Below, one piece after another: positions 6,759 through 13,747 of a stretch of 18,845 nucleotides of DNA. A model generated the notes under the pieces. That model was not told where the DNA came from. It did not search any database and was given only the letters and a program-made list of their open reading frames with translations. Origin of the DNA: JAFGHJ01 sp964523975 (GTDB lineage Bacteria; Hydrothermota; UBA3072); the NCBI GenBank assembly GCA_964523975.1, contig CAZGBM010000042.1, forward strand, positions 1 through 18,845. The letters run 5' to 3'. Within the stretch, counting starts at the first letter, position 1. Every line of letters starts with the position of its first letter. Position numbers and translations under genes: made by a program.

Positions 6759-7975
6759 TATTTTTATTGTTCTCTCTAATTATATTTGACGCCGGAACTG
6801 AAACCTTTAAACGTAACTCGATATACATCAACGACCTGAATTTTTGCCTGGAAAGTAGAGGGAAATGGTTGTTTTCGCAGATCGAGGGTGGCGTTGGTTT
6901 TGATTATTATTCTTCGGGATGTGATTTGGGTTTTAAGGATGTGTTTATAAGAGGGGGAGCTAATAGATACGTTAAGTCGTTTGATATTAGCCTTTTTCCT
7001 GTTTTTCATTATCCCGGCAGGTGCAGGGAGGGTGAAGAGCGAAATTTTTCTGTCAGGCATCCGGGATTTGGCTTTGGGATGGGATTGGGAACAAAGATTT
7101 TTTGGTTTTTAATAGATACGGATTTTGAGTTTATAACGCATTCCTCCGATCCGGTTACGAAACATTACATGTTTGAATCGAAGATTGAATTCAATCCCGA
7201 TACTTTGACCTTTGGACTTGATTGTGAGATGGATAGATTTACGATGATTGGTCAAACTCCGTTTACTTCGGTTTATATAAAGCCCAAGGTAATTTTTTCC
7301 GGATGGGGTGATTATGCCCTGAATTTTGGTGTCTCTTTTCTTGTTTATGGCAGGACAGAAGAAACTTTAAGTAATATACAACTTCGGGAAGCGGGCGTAA
7401 ATACTGGATACTATGGGAATCCTCCGTGGAAAATTTGTCTTGGAATTTCTTCAGCCAGGTTCAGCAGAAAAGCGAGAGAACTTTTTAATTTGGGTATTTT
7501 TATTGTTGACGAAGAAGGAAATCCCGCTTCGGGGCTTTTATCTCTTGCCGATTTAGGTAGCTTTCAGATAGAAGAAGGAAAAATTGAATTCGATTTACCA
7601 CGGGGAATATACCCTATATCCGTTTATGCGGACAGTTGCATTCCTTCCGATACTGTAATCATACTTAAGGAGAAAACAGAGATACTCTTGCAGTTGCGTG
7701 AAAAAAAGGAATTGTGTATTGTTGAGGGCGAAATTCTGGACGCGGAAACAGGCGAACCTCTTGATGCCGAAATATCGGTCGAGAATTCAAGTAGCTTTGC
7801 GGTAAGAAGTGATTTGGGAACCGGACATTATAGAGTGTATCTTGTTTCCGGAGATTATATTATCAAAGTGATATCGAAAGGATATTATCCTTACACTTCT
7901 TTGGTTGAAGTGAAAGCTGGCAAAACCATAAAACTTGATTTTAATCTTCTGCCAATGAGTGTTAAAAAACGATGA
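6755..7975 (+). CDS. Predicted secreted/outer-envelope protein with C-terminal carboxypeptidase-regulatory-like domain
   Basis: 406 residues. A short hydrophobic N-terminus (MIFLLFSLIIFDAG) looks like a weak signal peptide without a basic N-region. Residues ~25-240 alternate aromatic and polar residues in many predicted beta strands rich in Gly, Phe and Tyr, as in an outer-membrane or beta-rich domain. Residues ~242-320 look like one beta-sandwich, and ~322-400 match a CarboxypepD_reg-like fold (VEGEILDAETGEPLDAEI, then GHYRVYLVSGDY and KGYYPY). No enzyme motif is visible. The ATG overlaps the stop of the isoaspartyl-peptidase-like gene (ATGA), so the two are translationally coupled and share a promoter. 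An envelope location is inferred; I do not recognise the N-terminal domain, and the function is unknown. Confidence 0.75.
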   Translation: MIFLLFSLIIFDAGTETFKRNSIYINDLNFCLESRGKWLFSQIEGGVGFDYYSSGCDLGFKDVFIRGGANRYVKSFDISLFPVFHYPGRCREGEERNFSVRHPGFGFGMGLGTKIFWFLIDTDFEFITHSSDPVTKHYMFESKIEFNPDTLTFGLDCEMDRFTMIGQTPFTSVYIKPKVIFSGWGDYALNFGVSFLVYGRTEETLSNIQLREAGVNTGYYGNPPWKICLGISSARFSRKARELFNLGIFIVDEEGNPASGLLSLADLGSFQIEEGKIEFDLPRGIYPISVYADSCIPSDTVIILKEKTEILLQLREKKELCIVEGEILDAETGEPLDAEISVENSSSFAVRSDLGTGHYRVYLVSGDYIIKVISKGYYPYTSLVEVKAGKTIKLDFNLLPMSVKKR

Positions 7976-8014
7976 AATTTAAAAGGCGCTTTCGGAGGTT
8001 TTTTGGATAATAAT

Positions 8015-8044
8015 TTTTTGTTGATATTGGCGTATTTATATTAT
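8015..8044 (+). promoter_or_regulatory. Possible trpS promoter
   Basis: An AT-rich segment offers -10 candidates TATATT (8037-8042) or TATTAT (8039-8044), with poor -35 boxes (TTTTTG or TTGTTG) 15-16 bp upstream. Its place just ahead of the trpS leader and the 92-bp gap after the previous stop make a promoter likely, but the exact boxes are uncertain. Confidence 0.35.
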
Positions 8045-8067
8045 TAAAGGTTTTTAAAGGAGGTTAA

Positions 8068-9045
8068 ATGCAAAGAATACTCAGCGGAGTCAGGCCTACA
8101 GGTAAAATTCACATTGGCCATTATTTCGGAGCTTTAAAAAATTGGGTGGAGCTTCAGAATGAGTACGAGACTTTCTATATGATTGCAGATTGGCATGCGC
8201 TTACCACAAATTTTGAGGAGACACAGGGGTTAAGAGATAGGATTATAGAGACTACAATCGATTGGATAGCGGTGGGCATTGACCCGGAAAAGTCGGTTTT
8301 GTTTGTTCAGTCCGAGGTAAAAGAGCATGCGGAACTGCATCTTCTTTTTTCTATGCTTATAACTGTTCCGAGACTTGAGAGAAATCCTACCCTTAAAGAA
8401 GTGGTAAGAGATAGCGGGCTTAAGGACCAGATTAGCTATGGATTACTCGGGTACCCTGTTCTTCAGGCTGCTGATATACTGGTCTATCGGGCAAATAAAG
8501 TTCCTATCGGCGAGGACCAGCTTCCGCACCTTGAAATAACACGTGAATTTGTGAGGAGATTTAATGGTTTATATGGGAAAGTTTTTCCTGAAGTTGACCC
8601 GGTACTTACCAAAACACCCAGAATACCAGGCCTGGATAAAAGAAAAATGTCCAAGTCTTTAAATAATGCCATATATATTGCGGATGATCCTAAAGATGTC
8701 GAAAAGAAATTGATGACAGCTTTTACCGACCCGAAAAAGATTAAGAAGAGCGATCCCGGGCATCCGAAAGGTTGTGTGGTTTTCGCGTATCTTTCTACGA
8801 TTGGAATTCCTGATATTGATGATATAAAAACCGAGTGTAAAAAGGGCAGAAGAGGTTGTGTGGATTGTAAGAAAGCCGCAGCCTCTTTGCTTAATGAGTT
8901 CCTTGACCCTATAAGAGAAAAAAGAGAAAAGGTAAAGAGAGAGGCGGACATAGTTGAAATTTTGAATGCGGGTGCGGCAAGGGCTTCGGCGGAAGCTAAA
9001 AAGACAATGCAATTGGTTAGGGAAGCGATGGGTATGTGGGGATAA
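8068..9045 (+). CDS. trpS: Tryptophan--tRNA ligase
   Basis: Class I aminoacyl-tRNA synthetase that charges tRNA-Trp in the cytoplasm. The N-terminus SGVRPTGKIHIGHYFGAL carries the HIGH signature at residues 15-18, and KRKMSKSLNN carries KMSKS at 193-197. Other family segments are MIADWHALTT, YPVLQAADIL and the CKKGRRGCVDCKK stretch near 258-270, typical of bacterial TrpRS. The length, 325 residues, is normal. The strong Shine-Dalgarno AAAGGAGGT is five bases from the ATG. Arginine codons are almost all AGA or AGG (18 of 20 counted), which I used as the local baseline for codon bias. It seems to be a single-gene unit; the following gap contains repeat words and no terminator. Confidence 0.97.
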   Translation: MQRILSGVRPTGKIHIGHYFGALKNWVELQNEYETFYMIADWHALTTNFEETQGLRDRIIETTIDWIAVGIDPEKSVLFVQSEVKEHAELHLLFSMLITVPRLERNPTLKEVVRDSGLKDQISYGLLGYPVLQAADILVYRANKVPIGEDQLPHLEITREFVRRFNGLYGKVFPEVDPVLTKTPRIPGLDKRKMSKSLNNAIYIADDPKDVEKKLMTAFTDPKKIKKSDPGHPKGCVVFAYLSTIGIPDIDDIKTECKKGRRGCVDCKKAAASLLNEFLDPIREKREKVKREADIVEILNAGAARASAEAKKTMQLVREAMGMWG

Positions 9046-9200
9046 GACAACTCCCGCCGTTATTATAAGTCCCCGTACGCTAATAGCTAACCGCTTGGAC
9101 AACAAACTCTCGAGTTGCGAGTTAAAAACTCAAAAACATTCGTGCTATTCGTCTGCTCCGTAAGGAAGAATGACTGTGTCGGGGTGTAATTCATTGTTAC
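9046..9200. repeat. Short gap with repeat words, one block apparently split
   Basis: No gene is visible. The gap has a GCTAATAGCTAACCGC word (9079-9094) and an ATTCGTGCTATTCGT block (9138-9152). Elsewhere (13629-13658) this block continues directly into GTGTAATTCGTTGTT. Here the continuation, GTGTAATTCATTGTT, resumes at 9184 after about 31 unrelated bases (9153-9183), as though a short piece had been inserted. Confidence 0.55.
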
Positions 9201-9203
9201 TTC

Positions 9204-9232
9204 TTGACTTTAGATATAAATAAAGTTACATT
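9204..9232 (+). promoter_or_regulatory. Putative ccsBA promoter
   Basis: TTGACT (9204-9209) and TACATT (9227-9232) are spaced by 17 bp. The -10 box ends 6 nt before the ATG at 9239 and no Shine-Dalgarno is present, so a leaderless transcript is predicted. Confidence 0.5.
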
Positions 9233-9238
9233 TTTAAA

Positions 9239-11275
9239 ATGATTCGGAAACTTTTTTTCTCGATAACTACCATACTTGTGCTTGTCATGGTACTTATCGT
9301 GTGTATCGTAATTGCTACTTTACTCGAACGGACATACGGAGGTTCTGCGGCAAGGATTTTGGTGTATAATAGCTGGTGGTTTGAAATTTTGTGGATTTGG
9401 TTTTCGGTCGCCCTTTTGATGAATCTTATTCATTTTAAATTGTGGCAAAGGAAAAAATGGGATGTTGTTTTGTTTCCTTTTGCTTTTTTAATTATTTTAT
9501 TAGGGGCTATACTGACTCGACATTTTGCTTCTCAAGGTTTCCTTTCTCTTCGCGAAGGAGAATCATCCAACCAATTTTTTTCTTCACGGTCTTACTTAAA
9601 AATCGGGGTCAGTAATGGACCGGACTCCGTGACAAATGAATACGAATTGTGGCTTTCTCCTTTAGGAAAACCGTGGAGTAGAAAACTTAAATTAGGAAAA
9701 ACCCCTCTCTTTATTCGCATTAACCATTACATTCCCAATGCAGAAAATCCTGAGACTGCTGAAGCTCTTGATGTGACTATTGAAACTGGGGCTTATCGCC
9801 GAACCATTTCACTATTTGATGGAAAAGGAATCGAAGACAAGCCTAAGGTCATTCAATGTGATGGAGTCAAAGTCGAACTCCGACTCGGCGCCAAGTCGTT
9901 TCGTTTGCCATTTTCCCTCCGTCTAGTGGATTTTAGAATTGAGCGGAATGAGAATTCGAATGAGCCTTCTCAATTTCGAAGTGATGTGGTGATCGAAGAC
10001 CCTGAACGTAATATCGAGAAACCTTATTCCGTTTACATGAATCACATTCTCCGGTATCGAGGCTATCGTGTTTATCAGTATTCCTTTGATGAGGACGAAA
10101 AGGGAACCATCTTTTTGGTTTCTCGGGACCCGGGAACCACTGTGACGTATGCAGGTTTTTTTCTTATTATCGCAGTTATAGGGCTCTCGTTTTTCTATCC
10201 GAAAAGTCGAATCCGGGAGCTCGAAACCGGGATTCGGAAATCCGTGGGGTCTTTTTCAAGTGTTATACTCTTATGCCTTCTGGGAATAATGTGTTTGGGT
10301 TCTTCGCCTTTTCATGTTCAAATCGAAAAATTGTACTACAGTGTCCGGATTTTTGAGCGATTGGGTAAATGGTTTGTTGTGGTGGTAGGTATTTTTTTGT
10401 TAATGAGTGCGATGCGATTTTGGTCTAAAAACCGATTCGAAAAACTATTTCCCATTTTAGAAAAACTATTTCAATTGGCAGTATGGTTTGGATTTTTAGG
10501 ATTTACCATAGGATTGGGGATCAGGTGGTATTTATCAGGTCATGCGCCATTAAGTAACAAATATGAATCCATGGTATTTGCAGCCTGGGCCAGTCTTTTG
10601 GCGGGCATTATCCTGGCTCGCCATTCTCGTTTATCCATGATATGCGGGAGTTTGCTTTCGGGGATTGTGTTGCTTATGGCCCATACGCCTTCTGTAGACC
10701 CCACGATTTCTCCTCTCGCCCCTGTTTTAAAATCCAAATGGTTGATTCTTCACGTATCTATCGCAATAGTCAGTTATGGTTTTTTTGCAGTAGGGACAGC
10801 GATGGCCTTTTGCAATCTTTCGGCATTGGCATTTCCTGTTTCCGGAAAGGAAAATAGTTTCCTGCGCAGAGTGTCCATATGGAGCAAAATTACAGAACAG
10901 GCGCTCTGGATAGGTATTTTTCTCCTTGCCGTAGGGTGTATATTAGGGGCAATATGGGCAAATGAGACCTGGGGTCGATATTGGGGATGGGATCCGAAAG
11001 AGGCGTGGACCTTGATAGTGATTCTTTCTTATGCAATGTTGCTGCATCTTCGCTTCGTTCTCCGTTCCCATTGGACGTATTGGCTCAATGTTTGGGCGTT
11101 ATTTGCATTTTGGTCCTTGCTCATGACGTATTTCGGAGTGAACCGATTTTTTTCAGGAATGCATACATACGCCGGGGAAAGACAAGCCCAATTTCCTTTT
11201 ATGGTATTCTGGATTTTAGGTATATGGATTACATTATCGTTTCTGGCGTATAGAAACCGCAAGCGTATTTTATAG
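9239..11275 (+). CDS. ccsBA: ResB-CcsA fusion (CcsBA), System II cytochrome c biogenesis
   Basis: A 678-residue multi-pass membrane protein that exports haem and attaches it to CXXCH motifs of c-type cytochromes. Residues 1-330 form a ResB/Ccs1-like part: three N-terminal helices (about 8-27, 45-64, 78-93), a large external domain (100-300) ending in RYRGYRVYQYSFDEDEKG and SRDPGTTVTYAG, then another helix. Residues ~405-678 form a CcsA part with the WWD haem motif (Trp578, Trp582, Trp584, Asp585) and candidate haem-ligand His435 (GHAPLSNKYESM), His505 (LHVSIAIVSYG) and His642 (SGMHTYA). It is somewhat shorter than epsilonproteobacterial CcsBA. In residues 1-335, 21 Arg codons are CGN and 4 are AGR, the reverse of neighbouring trpS, which suggests transfer. 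No cytochrome or thioredoxin partner gene is in the window. It converges with the Rid-family gene, with five bases between the stop codons. Confidence 0.93.
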   Translation: MIRKLFFSITTILVLVMVLIVCIVIATLLERTYGGSAARILVYNSWWFEILWIWFSVALLMNLIHFKLWQRKKWDVVLFPFAFLIILLGAILTRHFASQGFLSLREGESSNQFFSSRSYLKIGVSNGPDSVTNEYELWLSPLGKPWSRKLKLGKTPLFIRINHYIPNAENPETAEALDVTIETGAYRRTISLFDGKGIEDKPKVIQCDGVKVELRLGAKSFRLPFSLRLVDFRIERNENSNEPSQFRSDVVIEDPERNIEKPYSVYMNHILRYRGYRVYQYSFDEDEKGTIFLVSRDPGTTVTYAGFFLIIAVIGLSFFYPKSRIRELETGIRKSVGSFSSVILLCLLGIMCLGSSPFHVQIEKLYYSVRIFERLGKWFVVVVGIFLLMSAMRFWSKNRFEKLFPILEKLFQLAVWFGFLGFTIGLGIRWYLSGHAPLSNKYESMVFAAWASLLAGIILARHSRLSMICGSLLSGIVLLMAHTPSVDPTISPLAPVLKSKWLILHVSIAIVSYGFFAVGTAMAFCNLSALAFPVSGKENSFLRRVSIWSKITEQALWIGIFLLAVGCILGAIWANETWGRYWGWDPKEAWTLIVILSYAMLLHLRFVLRSHWTYWLNVWALFAFWSLLMTYFGVNRFFSGMHTYAGERQAQFPFMVFWILGIWITLSFLAYRNRKRIL

Positions 11276-11278
11276 GAA

Positions 11279-12466
11279 TTACCGGTTAGTCACAAACGCT
11301 GAGTCTAATTCAAATAAAAGGTCGTCCCAACATACATCTGCCACTAAATAAACTGCAGGAATATCGGAGAGTCCGAGGGATTTAGCAATTTCTTGATACA
11401 AGAGAAAATCACTTTTTCTCTTAAGAAATACGGTGGCTTCGCAAAGATTAGAAAAAGAAGCTCCTTCCGGATGAATGAGCGAATTTACCACTTCTACTGT
11501 ATGTTTCACTTGGGAGCGTAAGTCTCCGATATAGATAGTCTCTCCTTTTTCATTAAGGGACGCCGTTCCTGAAACAAAGAGCCATTTTTCCTCGGGTTCT
11601 ACTACCCTCATGGCTCGGGAGAATGCGGAGCCATATCGATAGGGCGAACGTTGCCGGATCCCATAAAGGGGTTGGATTTGTATTCCGGTATTGGATCTTT
11701 TAGTAACTGTTAAGAGATCCATAATTGTAGAAGCGCCTTCAGGATTTTTCCCTTCAATACCTGTACTTGCAGGTAAAAAAATATCTTCCGCATGATTGAC
11801 ATCTCCATTATGAAGTAAGCCAAAATCGGAGTAGCATGTATTTCTCGCCGAATTGAATTCATTATACCAGTCCAGGATGTCATCCGCATAGATCCATGTT
11901 CGTACAACGTCCCTGAATGAAGCGCCTTCAGATTTTAAAAGAGCTTCAGCTTTACGAAACATCGTCTCTGCTTGCTCTCGGCGATTATGTCCGCTTGATA
12001 AATTCCCTCCGTGGAGGCTTTGTAATTGTAAAAACAAAGCACCGTTTCTACTCCACATTCGTCCTCGGGGGATATTCCCTTCCCGTATGATTTTAACCTT
12101 TTCTTCACTTCGAGAGGGACGAAAACTGCGGAGTTGAATTCCTGCAAGTGGGTTACCATAACAGGATTTTCCCTCTATGTAGGTCACCAGACCCGGATCT
12201 TCGCGGAACCTATGCCGTACCCTTTTATTTCGAGTTTCGAGTATTTTTTTATGAATCTCAATATTTCCGAATATGCGTTCATGAATAATCTGTGCTTCCG
12301 CATCAGCCAGGATTTCAGTCACTTTATCGTAAATAACTTCTGTTAGGTGAATAGGGTCCGCATGGGGATCGTTTACCAATGCGGTGACGCAAAAATAGTT
12401 GTTTTGAATATCGGTAAGAAAAATTTTAAATTCCGGATTTACGTCAGTCGTTTGTGTAATGCTCAT
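11279..12466 (-). CDS. Large Rid-family (YjgF/UK114) protein, chorismatase-like
   Basis: 395 residues from the ATG at 12466, preceded by AGAGTAGG; a TTG at 12481 would add five residues but lacks a Shine-Dalgarno. The C-terminal ~130 residues are a RidA-type domain: WLFVSGTASLNEKGETIYIGD, then IHPEGASFSNLCEATVFLK, ending ADVCWDDLLFELDSAF with Cys379 and Glu386 in the usual active-site strand. The middle (EALLKSEGASFRDVVRTWIY, DILDWYNEFNSARN) is a second diverged Rid-like unit, and the region around GNPLAGIQLRSFRPSR precedes it. This two-unit layout resembles chorismatases (FkbO/Hyg5/XanB2) and many unassigned 380-400-residue Rid proteins; chorismate as substrate is inference. Arg codons are 20 CGN to 8 AGR, like ccsBA. 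It lies downstream of a small membrane-protein gene on the same strand. Confidence 0.78.
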   Translation of the reverse strand: MSITQTTDVNPEFKIFLTDIQNNYFCVTALVNDPHADPIHLTEVIYDKVTEILADAEAQIIHERIFGNIEIHKKILETRNKRVRHRFREDPGLVTYIEGKSCYGNPLAGIQLRSFRPSRSEEKVKIIREGNIPRGRMWSRNGALFLQLQSLHGGNLSSGHNRREQAETMFRKAEALLKSEGASFRDVVRTWIYADDILDWYNEFNSARNTCYSDFGLLHNGDVNHAEDIFLPASTGIEGKNPEGASTIMDLLTVTKRSNTGIQIQPLYGIRQRSPYRYGSAFSRAMRVVEPEEKWLFVSGTASLNEKGETIYIGDLRSQVKHTVEVVNSLIHPEGASFSNLCEATVFLKRKSDFLLYQEIAKSLGLSDIPAVYLVADVCWDDLLFELDSAFVTNR

Positions 12467-12512
12467 AAGCCTACTCTGCAATTTATTGCGGTTGTGGATT
12501 TGATATCGGCAT

Positions 12513-12641
12513 CTACTTGGGATCCAGTAAAAGGGGAGGATGTAAGCGGAAAAGGAAGATGAAAAAAATCACCAGTAGAATCAAAACACCCTGAACCCAA
12601 ATGGCTTGGTAATACTTTACTTTTGAAAAATGAAAGCGCAT
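12513..12641 (-). CDS. Small single-pass membrane protein
   Basis: A 42-residue frame starting MRFHFSKVKYYQAIW, followed by a strongly hydrophobic helix (residues ~17-33) and a short RLHPPLLLDPK tail. An in-frame ATG at 12653 would give 46 residues, but the ATG at 12641 has AAGGA as Shine-Dalgarno at good spacing. A consensus promoter lies just upstream (12695-12668), and the Rid-family gene follows after 46 nt, so the two form a probable operon. The basic N-terminus suggests an N-in, C-out orientation. Both of its Arg codons are CGC, fitting the codon bias of the two larger genes of this cassette. I recognise no family. A real gene is inferred from promoter, ribosome site, hydrophobic pattern and position. 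Confidence 0.62.
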   Translation of the reverse strand: MRFHFSKVKYYQAIWVQGVLILLVIFFIFLFRLHPPLLLDPK

Positions 12642-12667
12642 TATATCCTTCATAAATTGACTTCAAA

Positions 12668-12695
12668 AATATACAACGCATTCTTGAAATGTCAA
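12668..12695 (-). promoter_or_regulatory. Sigma70 promoter of the small membrane protein / Rid operon
   Basis: On the minus strand a perfect TTGACA (12695-12690) and TATATT (12673-12668) are spaced by 16 bp. The predicted start near 12661 gives a 20-nt leader with AAGGA before the ATG at 12641. Confidence 0.72.
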
Positions 12696-12800
12696 GGAAA
12701 AATTTCGCTCTTTATTTTTGCATCGAAAATCCGGAAAGAACAGGGTTAGACCCTAAAATGTGAAAAGATTGACATAGTAATTGATTTTTAATCTGAGTAA

Positions 12801-12831
12801 TTGACTTTTACGAAATTCTCTTCAGTATAAA
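12801..12831 (+). promoter_or_regulatory. Putative endonuclease V promoter
   Basis: TTGACT (12801-12806) and TATAAA (12826-12831) are separated by a long 19-bp spacer. The -10 box ends 8 nt before the ATG at 12840, and no Shine-Dalgarno is present, so the message should be leaderless or nearly so. Confidence 0.5.
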
Positions 12832-12839
12832 ATCATAAA

Positions 12840-13472
12840 ATGATTCTTGATGAGCGAGGTATTGAAAAGTTATATAAAACAGTATCAAAGCAAATTATCA
12901 TTGAAGATAATCCTGACTTTTTTCCGGAAAACGTAGCAGGCTGTGATGTGAGTTACAGAAATAAGGCCAGGGTTTCCTGCGTGGTTTTCAATGTTAAAAA
13001 AAAGCAAGTTATCGAGGAGATAACTTTCGATAGGAAAATCCCCGCCGAATATATTCCTGCTAAATTTGCCAGAAGAGAACTACCGCTTATTGTAGAAGCT
13101 ATTTCAACCGTTTCCGTACCCTTTGATTGCATAATCGTAAACGGACATGGTATTGCCCACCCTGAGAAGGCTGGCCTTGCCTGTTTTGTAGGGGTTATTT
13201 TCGATTTACCGACTATTGGCTGCGCTAAAAATATTTTAATAGGAGAATTTAAGGATGTAATTAAGAAAGAAGGCTACTGGTCCGGTATTTTTTATAAAGA
13301 AGAAAAGGTAGGGGAGGCTATTTGCACTAAAGATGGTACAAAGCCCATTTTTGTTTCTCCCGGGCATAAAATCGGTTTTGAAAACTCAAGAGAAATTATT
13401 TTGAATCTTGCAATAAATAGTAAGTATCCCGAACCCCTGCGCCTTGCGGATGTTAATACAAGAGTAAGTTAA
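12840..13472 (+). CDS. nfi: Endonuclease V homologue with Asn at a metal-ligand position
   Basis: A 210-residue endonuclease V; these Mg-dependent enzymes nick DNA (some cut RNA) next to deoxyinosine in repair of deaminated adenine. Motifs in order are VAGCDVSY (Asp36, equal to Asp43 of the Thermotoga enzyme), EYIPAKFARRE (Tyr71 of the wedge, Glu80 equal to Glu89), GHGIAHP with His107, AGLACFVGV, LPTIGCAKNILIG and the C-terminal FVSPGHKIGF. The position equal to the third carboxylate, Asp110 in the usual DGxGxxHP motif, is Asn101 here (codon AAC at 13140-13142). One G-to-A change would explain it. Loss of that carboxylate is expected to weaken or abolish metal-dependent cleavage, so activity is uncertain. 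Arg codons are mostly AGR, like the native genes. The upstream promoter almost touches the ATG. Confidence 0.92.
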   Translation: MILDERGIEKLYKTVSKQIIIEDNPDFFPENVAGCDVSYRNKARVSCVVFNVKKKQVIEEITFDRKIPAEYIPAKFARRELPLIVEAISTVSVPFDCIIVNGHGIAHPEKAGLACFVGVIFDLPTIGCAKNILIGEFKDVIKKEGYWSGIFYKEEKVGEAICTKDGTKPIFVSPGHKIGFENSREIILNLAINSKYPEPLRLADVNTRVS

Positions 13473-13490
13473 ACAGTAAAAAAGCAGCTA

Positions 13491-13742
13491 CTAAGACACA
13501 AATAAAAAAAATATATTTTTGCTATCTAAAACCCACACCACCCGTTTTTTAACAACAAATAACACAAATTGCACAAATATTTTTTTGTTTTTTCAACTTG
13601 AAACTCATAACTCTAAACAACAGTTAATATTTGTGTTATTCGTGTAATTCGTTGTTCCTATTTTTGGTTTATTTTTGAAATTTAATTTGTAATTTTGCAT
13701 TTTGATATTTGATTTTTGAATTTTTAGCGGCTTTGCCGCGTT
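13491..13742. repeat. Mosaic interspersed repeat tract
   Basis: No gene is visible. The block at 13531-13578 (ACCCACACCACCCG, then TTTTTTAACAACAAATAACA, then CACAAATTGCACAAAT) is nearly the reverse complement of 18658-18703. An ATTTGTGTTATTCGTGTAA block at 13629-13658 matches 1386-1416. The end, TGATATTTGATTTTT plus GCGGCTTTGCCGC at 13703-13742, matches 4991-5029. Confidence 0.75.
13727..13739. repeat. Conserved short hairpin downstream of the alpha/beta hydrolase gene
   Basis: Second copy of GCGGC-TTT-GCCGC, eight bases beyond the minus-strand stop at 13748, in the same orientation and distance class as the copy at 5014-5026. No T-run follows it in the gene's direction. Confidence 0.6.
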
Positions 13743-13747
13743 GTACT

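Noticed and set aside
8484..9105. Long minus-strand open frames opposite trpS
   Set aside because: They are antisense to a clear TrpRS with strong family motifs, and show no domains or ribosome sites.
12463..12681. 72-residue minus-strand frame overlapping the small membrane protein
   Set aside because: It is in another frame, has no ribosome site, and its peptide has no coherent pattern; the 42-residue frame has the promoter, ribosome site and hydrophobic helix.
12769..12797. Second promoter starting with TTGACA upstream of endonuclease V
   Set aside because: At 17-bp spacing the -10 position reads TCTGAG, which does not resemble TATAAT.
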